Shown one piece after another: positions 34,801-46,347 of a stretch of DNA of 64,000 bases. Origin of the DNA: Macrothele yani (taxonomy: Eukaryota; Arthropoda; Arachnida; Araneae; Macrothelidae). The number at the start of each line of letters is the position of its first letter. Positions within the stretch are counted from its first letter, which is position 1. The notes under the pieces are model-generated. The model was given only the letters and a program-made list of their open reading frames with translations, did not search any database and was not told the origin of the DNA. The stretch covers positions 82,030,194-82,094,193 of the forward strand of contig CM077002.1 in NCBI GenBank assembly GCA_039090855.1. The letters run 5' to 3'. The translations under genes and the position numbers were made by a program.

Positions 34801-35156
34801 TCTTTCGTAATATATAAAGGGAAAATTTCATGTTCATACCCAAAGACATTGATGGAAATTGAATTAAGCTTTTCAAATTTGCCAACTTGGGCAATTTGTA
34901 TAGGGAAATTAATACCTTCAACATTTAACTAATTTTCATATTTCATATATTTTCCAACACGATAAGAATGTTGCCCTCTTGAAACTGGATGGACTGCAGC
35001 TAACACAGACCAAAGAAAGCATTTTTGATCACCATTTTTTACATTTATTATGGCATGCTTTAATTCCAGCTCCCTTGGAAGAGGGATATAACTGGACCCT
35101 TTAAGAGGAATAAATCTACCAATTTTTATTTCAAGAAACTCGACACTATCAAACAC
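31855..35156 (-). pseudogene. Protein-primed DNA polymerase B, left arm
   Basis: This is a Maverick/Polinton-type family B polymerase that would copy the element from its ends with a protein primer. Minus strand, in order: an upstream block (LELKHAIINVKNGDQKCFLW), exonuclease YADFECF (DxE), a Cys/His insertion (CHTCDKPL, VRDHCHLSSVYRGAAHNSC), NLHGYDSHLI, YMLTDVLLLADVF (Yx3D), polymerase motif A FDANNLYAYGMSQ, motif B LLNNAVFGKTMEN and motif C FTDTDSL. The natural end is TAG at 31855-31857. Defects shared with the right arm are TAG after MKYEN, and TAA plus a lost base after KNGF just before motif B. Private defects are a TAA before LRVPY, a shift near 32130 and the SINE at 32472-32686. It is non-functional. 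Confidence 0.9.
32472..32686 (+). mobile_element. SINE insertion in left-arm polymerase
   Basis: This is a young-looking copy with head GCCGCCCCGGTGGCGCAGTG, a perfect B box, GTCAGGCATGG and a short poly(A). It is flanked by a perfect 11-bp duplication AAATGTAGGCT (32461-32471 and 32687-32697). The right arm at about 43820 has the same site uninterrupted, so this is a genuine empty-site pair. Confidence 0.95.
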
Positions 35157-35344
35157 CCACCCACTGCCATCTCTCTGAAAATCTTAAGAATTTATTATTT
35201 TGGTAAAAGAACTGGAAATACCCTCAGTGATTTCAGTGTCTGAGAGGGTGATATTGCATTTGCTTCTAAAACAGGGTATTGCTTCCTACATATCACCGTC
35301 AACGTTGATGCGTGTATATTTAACATGAATTACAATATACCATT

Positions 35345-35854
35345 TCAAACCCTTTTCATTATGCAGCTTATTTTTAGGGTTTGCTCTAGTTTTTGACGAT
35401 GCGCATTTAAAAATATATTAATATCTTGATTTTCATGTTTTTCACCAACAAACTTATATGTAACAACAGCCTCATTTAACGCCGAAGCAAACTCGCAAGT
35501 TTCATCATTTGTATCTGAGTGACATGGTGAATCATTTTCATTTTGCAGCTTCATTTTCTTATTACATACACCTTCAGACTTTTCATCGTCAACAGAACGT
35601 TTTTTGATATGAACATTTAAATGTTTCTGTAAAACATCCTTTCTCGCAAACAGTCTATCACATATTTCGCATTTATAGGAATCAACCCTATGACTCAATG
35701 CATGCCTTGCCAAATTATCTTTTCTGTTAAAGGTTTTACCACATTCATTACAGTTGAAATTTTCACTTCCAGCTTTATGATTCATCTTATGATGACGAAC
35801 GAGATGCGTCAACTGAGTGAAACGCTTTCCAAACTCTGTGCAAGAATGAGACAT
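35345..35854 (-). pseudogene. C2H2 zinc-finger region, left arm
   Basis: It starts at ATG 35852-35854 (MSHSCTEFGKRFTQLTHLVR). Three C2H2-type fingers follow in about 85 codons: one with the first cysteine pair altered, then NCNECGKTFNRKDNLARHAL and KCEICDRLFARKDVLQKHL. An acidic linker and DINIFLNAHRQKLEQTLK come next. A one-base loss in an A run (near 35377) truncates it relative to the right arm. Frame alignment suggests it was the N-terminal part of the same long polymerase polypeptide. Alternatively it may be a separate DNA-binding protein. Confidence 0.75.
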
Positions 35855-36561
35855 CGCTAAATACAGAATACGTGTTAAGAATAAAAAACAATGTAGAAAT
35901 TAGACTAATCAAAATTATATTAAACCAGCATCAACCTTCACTGTTGCATTTAAGGACTGAAAATTAAAAAAACCCTTAATTTGAAAATAAAAAAACTACT
36001 GAAGATTTCAAACAACGTGGAAAATTATTACATTAATAACACAATTTATAGAAAACCAACCCTTCTTATTCCCCTAATTGTGGTATTTAAGTCACTAAGA
36101 GCAAGAATATTTGCACGTTGAAAGAGTTGAAAAAAAAAACGATGCTAGGGTAGTTTTCTTCAACTGCTTATGTAAACAGTGATAATAGTTATGCAATTCG
36201 GTAACTATAGTTTAGATACGTTCCTACTCAACAATTATCAATATTAAACAGAAATTGATATTTTCAATAGAAATATCTACAAAACCTATTAAAGGTAGAA
36301 AAAAACTGAAATTTACTGGCAATTCACGAAGAAGATGCAGCTATATCGCAGAAGTAATATATTTCTAACAGGCAATACAACAAAATTCCCCCGCCTTCAT
36401 CAAGAGCTGACTGAGGAATGAAAATTTTGTTTAAGGAAAAACCTTTTATAAAAGAAAAGAAAAAGAAAAGAAAAAAGAAGACGGTTACGGTTATTTTGCA
36501 TTTAACATTAATTTCATACGAAGCAAAATCGCTGCCAGTGTGCAACACTATGAACTAAAAA

Positions 36562-38413
36562 TGGCCTAAGTACGTTAAGCGAGCGCAAAATATCTTTTCT
36601 TTGAAAAGACTCAAAATACCAAAAATTATTATAAAGCAATGTTAAATTGTTTAATACAGCGTTTAGATGGCAACACGATTGTGATAACAAACCTTATCTC
36701 ACATCAAAGCTATCCAGTGGAAGAATATCCATACAGCGACATAAATCCAACGCACCTAAAACTCAGGACACTCACACACTTTCAAGCATGCACGTGGAGA
36801 TCGACCTCTGACTCGCTACAACATGATTTCACTTGCTCCATAGAACGATAACATCCCTTGTGTATGACTAATATCCAGCAATTTCCTGACGCATAGCCGG
36901 ACGACGTGCTGCATGCCCTCAGAGGTGGTGACAACACTGGCGCGAGCGTAAACTTTCAAATTTGTATCGCGAAGATCCGAACCCCCGAAGGGTGGGGGTG
37001 GGGGTGGGGTGGGGAGTAGGGCAACGTGTTGTTCAGTGGGGTGAAAAAAGATAGGTACGCGGGACTGATTAGCCTGAATAACAGAGAATTGAACTTTCAC
37101 GGTTGATAACAAGATACACATACAAAATAAATAAAAATTAAAAATCAGTGATTTCTGTCTTCTGAACATGTCGATTCAGTTTGAGATGTGTAAGCGTTTC
37201 TAAATTACATTCGTAGAATTAAAGTAATACGCTTGTGGCAAACAGCATGTTTAAACAAATGTTTCCATCAAATGGTTTCATTTAGAATCAAAATCAGGAA
37301 ATATAGTTTGTTGGTTTTCTTGAAATTCACCAAAATTGCTGAATTTTTATACGTTTCACTGAAAAATATACCTTCTTTTGAAGAATGGAAAGAAAAAAAA
37401 CCTATGAGGTGTGGATGAATCACAATAAAAAGAGCCACATTTTCACAGAAAATAATTTATAAAGTATGTATAAAATGTTTACAAACGGAAGAAAAAAAAA
37501 CTAAGTTTTTTTGTTTTTTTTTATATAGAAAAGAAATCTCCATGAAAAATATATACACCCGAGAAGAAATAGTGTGGATACCTCATATAATATGTCTAGC
37601 ATGTTCAAATAACAACTTTGACTTTCTCGATTACAATAGCGGCCAATGTAAATTTGCAATGCGGAATGAGTTTTCCATAATGAAAGCTGTTTTAATAATC
37701 CATATAACTTTGGGGAAAATTTAAGGTTTCTTCTTCATATCGATGAGTACACATATTTTTAAAACTCTTTCGATATATTTTTTCAATTCTTCCATAAAAC
37801 ATTTTTTAAATTATTAATTATGTTAAAATTGCATGCATTTACTATTATTAAAAGAGAAATATTTAATGAAATAGCATATGGTATTAATTTAATTTAATGG
37901 TATTAATCACTGATTTCTCAATATCTCCCGAGCCGGGAAAACATTTCATGATCAGACAAGGAAAATATACACCAATGTCAGAGGGAAGACGGATTTATAC
38001 ACCAGTTGAATTCTTTAGGACTAACGAAGGATTCCGTAGTTATTCTTTTCGGCTTTAACGTTCCTTCAGTTTATGGGGAAAGCCCATTAGATTCATACAC
38101 ATCATCACAGTTTCTTATATCGCAACCTCAAGTGGGCTCGGTTCATTTTTTCGTGAAATCACTTCATTTTTTATTTTCAACTTCCTCTGGTAGAATCTAA
38201 CAGTTTTTTCCCTTGACAGAAGCCCATGCCAATTAAGATTGAATTTTCTATCAAAACTACTGGATCACATAACAATCAATTTCACACATCTCCAAAAAGT
38301 AGACATCAAAATTTCTTATTTTTGCATATCAAACTTTCTTATTCTTGCAAGAAGGAGCAGGCCCGAAGGAGCTCCCTACCTGCCACACACCCTTCTCCTT
38401 CGGCTAAGAAAGT
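36562..38413. other. Single-copy centre of the palindrome
   Basis: About 1.85 kb with no mirrored partner. I recognise no gene. The 117-codon minus frame at 36816-37169 has a hydrophobic N-terminal stretch and a proline run caused by the G/C tract, but no known domain. AT-rich throughout except 36930-37030. CCGAAGGAG at 38362-38370 has its complement CTCCTTCGG at 38396-38404. Because both arms are transcribed outward, divergent promoters should lie here or at the inner arm edges. Confidence 0.6.
36990..37020 (+). other. G-quadruplex-like tract
   Basis: Five runs of four or more G separated by single T, within the central spacer of the Maverick-like element. The pattern meets the usual four-run G-quadruplex rule. 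Function is unknown. Confidence 0.7.
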
Positions 38414-39119
38414 TTTTTAGTTCATAGTGTTGCACACTGGCAGCGATTTTGCTTCGTATGAAATTAATGTTAAATGCAAAATAACCGTAACCGTCTTCTT
38501 TTTTCTTTTCTTTTTTTTTCTTTTATAAAAGGTTTTTCCTTAAACAAAATTTCATTCCTCAGTCAGCTCTTGATGAAGGCGGGGGAATTTTGTTGTATTG
38601 CCTGTTAGAAATATATTACTTCTGCGATATAGCTGCATCTTCTTCGTGAATTGCCAGTAAATTTCAGTTTTTTTTTCTACCTTTAATAGGTTTTGTAGAT
38701 ATTTCTATTGAAAATATCAATTTCTGTTTAATATTGATAATTGTTGAGTAGGAACGTATCTAAACTATAGTTACCGAATTGCATAACTATTATCACTGTT
38801 TACATAAGCAGTTGAAGAAAACTACCTTAGCATCGTTTTTTTTTTCAACTCTTTCAACGTGCAAATATTCTTGCTCTTAGTGACTTAAATACCACAATTA
38901 GGGGAATAAGAAGGGTTGGTTTTCTATAAATTGTGTTATTAATGTAATAATTTTCCACGTTGTTTGAAATCTTCAGTAGTTTTTTTATTTTCAAATTAAG
39001 GGTTTTTTAATTTTCAGTCCTTAAATGCAACAGTGAAGGTTGATGCTGGTTTAATATAATTTTGATTAGTCTAATTTCTACATTGTTTTTTATTCTTAAC
39101 ACGTATTCTGTATTTAGCG

Positions 39120-39689
39120 ATGTCTCATTCTTGCACAGAGTTTGGAAAGCGTTTCACTCAGTTGACGCATCTCGTTCGTCATCATAAGATGAATCATAAA
39201 GCTGGAAGTGAAAATTTCAACTGTAATGAATGTGGTAAAACCTTTAACAGAAAAGATAATTTGGCAAGGCATGCATTGAGTCATAGGGTTGATTCCTATA
39301 AATGCGAAATATGTGATAGACTGTTTGCGAGAAAGGATGTTTTACAGAAACATTTAAATGTTCATAACAAAAAACGTTCTGTTGACGATGAAAAGTCTGA
39401 AGGTGTATGTAATAAGAAAATGAAGCTGCAAAATGAAAATGATTCACCATGTCACTCAGATACAAATGATGAAACTTGCGAGTTTGCTTCGGCGTTAAAT
39501 GAGGCTGTTGTTACATATAAGTTTGTTGGTAAAAAGCATGAAAATCAAGATATTAATATATTTTTAAATGCGCATCGTCAAAAACTAGAGCAAACCCTAA
39601 AAAATAAGCTGCATAATGAAAAGGGTTTGAAATGGTATATTGTAATTCATGTTAAATATACACGCATCAACGTTGACGGTGATATGTAG
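39120..39689 (+). pseudogene. C2H2 zinc-finger region, right arm
   Basis: This is the mirror copy of 35345-35854. From ATG 39120 it is open for 189 codons, with fingers NCNECGKTFNRKDNLARHAL and KCEICDRLFARKDVLQKHL. It then reads through the homopolymer that shifts the left copy and continues LKWYIVIHVKYTRINVDGDM to a TAG at 39687-39689. The downstream block (FLEIKIGRFIPLKGSSYIPL) is in the same frame, beyond that TAG and a TAA at about 39789. This suggests one ancestral polypeptide running into the polymerase. Both stops occur in both arms. Confidence 0.78.
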
Positions 39690-40162
39690 GAAGCAATACC
39701 CTGTTTTAGAAGCAAATGCAATATCACCCTCTCAGACACTGAAATCACTGAGGGTATTTCCAGTTCTTTTACCAAAATAATAAATTCTTAACATTTTCAG
39801 AGAGATGGCAGTGGGTGGGTGTTTGATAGTGTCGAGTTTCTTGAAATAAAAATTGGTAGATTTATTCCTCTTAAAGGGTCCAGTTATATCCCTCTTCCAA
39901 GGGAGCTGGAATTAAAGCATGCCATAATAAATGTAAAAAATGGTGATCAAAAATGCTTTCTTTGGTCTGTGTTAGCTGCAGTCCATCCAGTTTCAAGAGG
40001 GCAACATTCTTATCGTGTTGGAAAATATATGAAATATGAAAATTAGTTAAATGTTGAAGGTATTAATTTCCCTATACAAATTGCCCAAGTTGGCAAATTT
40101 GAAAAGCTTAATTCAATTTCCATCAATGTCTTTGGGTATGAACATGAAATTTTCCCTTTATA

Positions 40163-41701
40163 CACTGCCGGACAATTGCTAAGGACGGATGACAATAGCA
40201 ACGATAGTAACCCTAAATGGGAAGGCAGGAAAATGTGGAAATTAGCATAAGTGCGGAATACAGTAAGACGTGTTGTGCGTAAACAAATTTTGGATTGCCG
40301 AACTTGTTCGTGACGTCATAGCGCTGATAAGAGATATAAAGGATTTGACGCGTATTGACCGTTGTTGTTCAAACGCAAAGTTGAAAGGAAAGAATCAATT
40401 GACGAACTTGCAATTTTCAGTATGTCTTCCCGACATCACCTAAATGATTTTACGCGTGGCCGTATTATTGGCAAGATTGAAAAAGGGCAAAAAATAACAG
40501 TTGTTGCCAGGGAGTTCGACGTCAGCAACAATGTTGTTTCAAGGCTTTGGAAATCATTTCAAACAAATGGAGAGTGTAGCAAACGTCACGGGGAGGTCGT
40601 GTTCGCAGTACGACACCTGCAGAAGATCGGTACATAGTGCTATCAACAAAAAGACACCGGCGCAGCACAGCTAGTGAGGTAGCAAATCAGTTTATGGCTG
40701 CTACTGGCAAGCGGATCTCCCGAAAAACTTTCGCCAGACGTTTGCATGAAGGTGGACTATACGCCCGCCGTCCTGTTGTGTGCATCCCATTGTCCAGGCG
40801 TCACCGTACCGCCCGTTTGCAGTGGGGCCATCAACATCGCAATTGGACTGATAACGACTGGTCTGCTGTCCTCTTCTCAGATGAGAGTAGATACAGTGTA
40901 TCGTCTGATTGTCGACGACAACTGATCTGGCGTGATAGTGGTACTGCATATTGACCAGCAAACATACAGGAAAGGGACCGATATCCGACATGTAGTGTCA
41001 TGGTATGGGCTGGCATCATGATCAATGGCCGTACGTCCCTCTATGTGCTTCCAACTGGGACTATGACTGGCCAACGATACATTAATGATGTTCTGCTACC
41101 TCATGTTTGCATGTTCCGTGGTGCTGTCGGTGATAGATTCATTTTCATGGACGACAACGCAACATGTCATCGAACAGTCGCTGTCCAGGAGTGTCTTGAG
41201 AGAGATGATATTCAACGCCTCGTATGGCCAGCACGCTCTCCAGATCTGAATCCCATTGAAAATGTGTGGGATGCTTTGGGGAGGAGTCTTGCTGGTCGCC
41301 AATGCCCTCCAATAAACAAGGACACCCTCATCCGTGCACTGACAGAGGTATGGGTTAAATTACCCCAACAGCTGCTTGATAATGTTGTGCAAAGCATGAC
41401 ACGACGTGTGGAATCTTGCATCGCCCTCCATGGTGGCCATATCCCGTATTGACATCTTACGCCGGAACGCCTGCGGACGGTAATTGCATTTTTTTCACGT
41501 TTACGTATTCTGCACAAAATGGCCTGTTTGTCCCTTGAACACGTTCCAAAGCCTTCTGGATTTCAGAGCACAATAAATTGTCTTTCTTGTAATGTCCTGG
41601 CATTCTGACATTATTTTATTTCACTTGGCATCCAACCACACTTACTTTTTTATGCGCTATATAGCCGTTTATGATCAGTCCTTAGCAATTGTCCAGCAGT
41701 G
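40163..41701 (+). mobile_element. Tc1-like DNA transposon B, copy 2
   Basis: This is a 1539-bp element with ends CACTGCCGGACAATTGCT and, as complement, CACTGCTGGACAATTGCT. TA duplications lie at 40161-40162 and 41702-41703. The left arm holds the same site empty: the complement of about 34818 reads CCCTTTATATATTACG. It was therefore inserted after the arms separated. Confidence 0.95.
40422..41452 (+). pseudogene. Tc1-like transposase (DD34E), broken
   Basis: This is the second copy of the transposase seen at 8341-9371. The start gives MSSRHHLNDFTRGRIIG, and a helix-turn-helix is followed by an intact LWKSFQTNG where copy 1 has a stop. The frameshift after KRHG is the same as in copy 1. The catalytic part shows LFSDESRYS, then a TGA in place of cysteine after GTAY (about 40952), IFMDDNATCHR and SPDLNPIENVWD, and ends LHGGHIPY at 41452. 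Confidence 0.9.
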
Positions 41702-44700
41702 TATATTACGAAAGAAAAATTTTCCACACATGTTGATTTTCTGTATATAGCAGATGGTGATAAGACACACTTTTGTTTGATAAAAGATTTGAATAGACTT
41801 TTACATTCTTTGACAAAGCATGAGCAGCGCAAATATTTTTGCCCTTACTGTCTTCATGGGTATAGTACAGAGTCTTTGTACGAAGAACACAAGACTTTAT
41901 GTAGTATCCATGGTGCCCAAAAAGTCAAACTTCCAAGCCAGGAGGATAATCAGTTAAAATTTAAAAATTATTTCATGCAACTGAGAGTTCCATATGTGAT
42001 TTATGCCGATTTTGAATGTTTTGTTCAAAAACTTGCTGAAACTGATGAAAGTGAAGGAACTGTTAAACTTGCCCAACATATCCCTTCTGGATATTGTTAT
42101 ACAGTTATTGACTATAACGGGGTGTGTATTAATAAGCCTGTAATTTATCGAGGAATTAATGTTGTGGAGCATTTCTTGAACTCGTTGTTGGAGGAAGAAA
42201 AGAAGATAAAAGTACTTTTAAAAACTAACAAGCCTTTGAAAATGACAGTAGCTGATGAAATTGCATTTAATGAGGCGATCACCTGTCATACTTGTGATAA
42301 ACCTTTAAACGGCGATAAAGTGCGTGATCACTGTCACTTGAGTTCAGTTTATCGTGGGGCTGCACATAATAGTTGTAACTTAAATTATCGTCACACAGCT
42401 AAAATACCTGTAGTTTTTCATAATCTACATGGTTATGATTCACATTTAATTATGCAGGAAATAGGGAAAATTAGGGATAGAGCTAATGGATGCATTCCGT
42501 CTAATACTGAAAAGTATATTTCTTTCTCATTAGGTCACTTGCATTTTATAGATTCGTTTAAGTTTCTAAACACTTCTTTAGAAAAACTTGTGAATAATTT
42601 GGCACATGAAGGAAAGGATAAGTTTAGGATATTAAGCCAAACTTTTTCTGATGACAAGGTTGAGCTTCTTTTAAGGAAAGGTGTTTATCCCTGTGATTAT
42701 GTTGATTGTGAGAAGAAATTTAAAGACACACAACTTCCTGAAGAACGATATTTTTACAACAGCATTACGGAGGAAAACGTAAGTTCTGAAGATTATGCCC
42801 ATGCGCGAAAGGTATGGGGCTGTTTTGAAATATGCCATCTTGGTGAATACCATGATTTGTATATGTTAACTGATGTTTTACTTTTAGCAGATGTTTTTGA
42901 AAATTTCCGTGATTTGGCTTTAAAATTCTACCGTCTCGATTGTCTGCACATGTATACAGCACCTGGATTAGCTTTTCAAGCCTGTTTAAAAGTGACAGCT
43001 GTTGAACTTGAACTTCTAACTGATGTTGATATGTATCTTTTTATCGAAAAAGGTATAAGGGGAGGAATGTTGATGATTAGTAACAGATACAGTAAAGCAA
43101 ATAATAAATATCTTGAAGCATATATTCCTTCAGAACCCTCGAAGTATATAATGTACTTTGACGCCAATAACCTTTATGCATATGGAATGAGCCAATATGT
43201 AGGTGTTAAAAACTTTAGATGGTTATGTGATGATGAGGTTCGAAAATTGGACGTTACACATGTCCCTGAGGAAAATGATCTGGGGTATATTTTAGAAGTT
43301 GACCTTCATTACCCAAAAGAACTTCATGATTATCATAATGACTACCCCTAGCTCCTGAAAAAATGAATATTAGTTATGATATGTTATCTGACCATTCAAA
43401 ATAAATAATAGAGGTGCTAAATCTTGTTAATAACTCTCAAAATGTGAAACTTGTGAGCAGCTTAAATGATAAAAAGAAATATGTTTTACATTATAGAAAT
43501 TTGTAATTATATTTAGAGCTTGGGATGAAATTAAGGAAAATACATAGAGTTCTTGAATTTGTTCAAAGTCCTTGGTTGAGGGAATATATAAATTTCAATA
43601 CGGAAAAAAGGGCACCGGCGAAAAATGGCTTTTAACGGGATTTTTTAAGTTGTTGAACAACGCTGTTTTTGGTAAAACCATGGAGAATTTGCGGAAACGT
43701 GTTAATGTAAAATTAGTGCAAACAGAAAAGCAATTACTTAAGTTAATAGCATCCCCATCATTTCATTCATTCACAAGATTTAGTGAAGACTTAGTTGCTG
43801 TTCATATGAAACAGGTAAGCCTACATTTGGTGCGCCCAATTTATGTTGGGTTTACAATTTTAGACATCAGCAAAACATTGATGTATGACTTTCATTATAA
43901 CTACATCAGAAGAAAATATGGAGATCGTGTTAAACTTCTGTTTACTGATACCGATTCGTTGACATATGAAATACATACAGATGATGTTTATAAAGACATG
44001 TTGCATGATCTAGACAAATTTGACACATCTTATTATCCCACCAGCCACTTTCTGTATAATCAAACTGATAAGAAAGTGATTGGAAAGATGAAGGATGAGA
44101 TGAATGGGAAGCAAATAATGGAATTTGTAGGTTTAAGATCAAAGATGTATAGCCCAAAAAGCGAGTGCGGTGAAAAATTAACCGCTAAAAGTGTTGTAAA
44201 AGCTGCTGTTAAGAAAAATCTCAGGCATGAAACATATAAAACTTCTTTATTTCAGAATAAGTAGTTCTTCACCAGTATGCAGCAGATTCAGAGTAAGGGA
44301 CATAAATTGTATACTCTGAGGATAAAAAAGCAAAGTTTATGCCCAGCTGATGATAAGAGGTATATTCTTTCAAACGGATGTGACACATTAGCCTATGGTC
44401 ACTATAAAATTACTAAAAATTCTTAAGATAATTAGGGAAAAAGAAAGGAAATATGAGGTAAATATAAAGGACCTTAAGTGAAATATTCTGATTGAAAATT
44501 AAAGAAAAGCTGAAAATATTTAAAACTAGCCAGAAAATATAAATCACGGATTTCTTGGAGTCGTATGAAGTTTTCGTATTTTGCCGTTATATGTGATATG
44601 TGAATTTAAAATAGGATATGATTGTTTGCTTGAACGTTAAAATTTCTATATAAACACGTATGTGTTTCAAAGTAACATTAAGACTTAATTATTTGTGAAT

Positions 44701-44727
44701 CTAGAGAGCGAATGTGTGCGTGTGAAT

Positions 44728-45027
44728 GGAGGTCACTGGCGTGAGCTTAATTGTTCCGCAAACCTGAATGAAGGTCACTGGCGTGGGCTTAATTGCTTCG
44801 TAAACCTGAACGTATATAAGTGAATCACAAGTATGTGTCATAACTTTGAATTCGTCTGAGACCTAAGATGGCGACAAGTGAAACATAAGGATGATAGGAA
44901 GTGAAAGCTTCACTAGCGTGAGCTTAACTGCTCCGTAAACCTGAATGAGGTCACTGGCGTGGGCTTAATTGTTCCGTAAACCTCAGTGGAGGTCACTGGC
45001 TTGGGCTTAACTGCTCCGTAAACCTCA
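44728..45027. repeat. Subterminal ~42-bp repeats, right arm (five units)
   Basis: This is the complement of the left-arm series (GGTCACTGGCGTGGGCTTAA), with one unit fewer. Confidence 0.8.
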
Positions 45028-46278
45028 ATGCATACAAGTGGATCACAAGTATGTGTCATATCTGTGAATATGTCTGAAACCTAAAATGGTGTGAAGTGTA
45101 CTGAAAACAGAATAGCATAATCATTCTTATTGTAATAAATTAATCGTATAGTGTATGATGGTAAAATCTTTGAAAAACATTTTATACACTCCTATTAAAA
45201 TTTAAAAAATAAAGATAAAAGCTATACTTAACATCCTTTCAGGAGGAGAGGCCGAAAAGGAAAATATGGGCGACTACGTAAGGGCACCCTCTAATGGGTG
45301 TGCCTCGGCTGTAAATAATATGGTTTCCTGCTGATGACCCGAAGTAGTCGTTTGCCCGATAAAATCACTGCTGTAAATCTTTTTGTCGCAGTGAGAGCAA
45401 CATGCGCGCGCTCGCAGACACACACACACACACAACAAAATTCCCCGATGTGAAAAATTTCATTTTGTGGAAAAAAATACTTTGTGAAATAAAAAAAAGA
45501 ACCTTTAAGAAAAAATAAATCACTAAAATTCCCTAGTAGAGGACGGAGACAAAAGAAATTCATGAATCACGAGCGAAAATTGCATTAAAAAAAGTCATAG
45601 GCTAGGCAATAATACCCGATCGAATTGCGAATACAATCAACTCCGAATATTCCTTCGCTAACATACATTAAAGCAAAGCCCCCGAAAGTCGTTAAATAAA
45701 AAAATTCTTTAAGTTGGAAAAATAGTGAATTATATATTAAAAGGTTTGGTACAATAATGAATTATCATAATAAATTATCTATTAAAAGGTTTGGTACAAT
45801 AAAACAAGAATAAAAAATACCTAGTAAAATTTCCTGATGGAAAAATGAAGCTGGGCGGGTTAACATTTCATCCACCAGAACAGCGATGTCATCCAACGCC
45901 TGGACATATCTATTTTTTTCGAAGAATTGTAAAGAATATTAAAAACCCATGAGGAAAAACAAATTATTTGGGAAAAAAACCATTCAAAATTTAAAAAAAA
46001 TCATCCGTAGGAAGTAGAAAAAGAAATTCACTAGATGATGGATTAAAAAAAGTTTCTACGCACGTGTTAGATAAAAAAATTAAGCATTTGTAACATTATC
46101 TGCCCTCCGTACCGAAAAAGTATTGCGAAATACTAATTTAAACATAACGCCAACTCCACAACCCCATGATGTTACCCACCCGCATATTAAGGCGACGCAG
46201 TCTTATCTCCAAATCCTCCTGCGACACCCCCCACGACGTTATCGGTCCCAAGCAGTCACCCAAGATGGCGTAACATGT

Positions 46279-46347
46279 GACCCTCCGCCACTCCATGACC
46301 CTCCACCTACCAAAGTGGAGGGTCCCATAGGTTAACATTGACCCTCC
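46279..46347. promoter_or_regulatory. Subterminal GGAGGGTC motif cluster, right end
   Basis: This is the mirror of the left-end cluster. The octamer or its complement occurs at 46279, 46297, 46317 and 46340, and all four are intact here. Confidence 0.45.

Larger units (their letters stand above)
29873..36561. repeat. Left inverted arm of Maverick-like element
   Basis: About 6.45 kb without its SINE. It is the reverse complement of 38414-46379 apart from scattered substitutions, small indels, one extra 42-bp subterminal unit, and the SINE at 32472-32686. The inner boundary is at CTATGAACTAAAAA. Confidence 0.9.
39819..44426 (+). pseudogene. Protein-primed DNA polymerase B, right arm
   Basis: This is the second copy of the Maverick-type polymerase, with the same motif order as the left arm: the GSSYIPLPRELELKHAI block, then (after the Tc1 insertion) YADFECF, the Cys/His insertion, YMLTDVLLLADVF, FDANNLYAYGMSQ, LLNNAVFGKTMEN and FTDTDSL. 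The C-terminal part is LYTLRIKKQSLCPADDKRYI, with its end at 44424-44426. Shared defects are TAG after MKYEN (40045-40047) and TAA plus a lost base just before motif B (about 43633). Private defects are a one-base loss near 43349, nonsense codons near 43400 and 43504, a TAG at 44262-44264, and the Tc1 at 40163-41701. Confidence 0.9.

Noticed and set aside
37233..37724. Small open frames in the palindrome centre
   Set aside because: They are 60-70 codons in AT-rich sequence, with no motif or upstream context. Chance frames are expected.
39753..39800. Small intron between zinc-finger and polymerase blocks
   Set aside because: TTTTCAG at about 39800 resembles an acceptor, but no donor gives an in-frame join, and the TAG at 39687-39689 lies upstream of any such intron.
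31855..44426. An active viral-type DNA polymerase gene
   Set aside because: Both copies have several stops and frameshifts, including ones directly before polymerase motif B.
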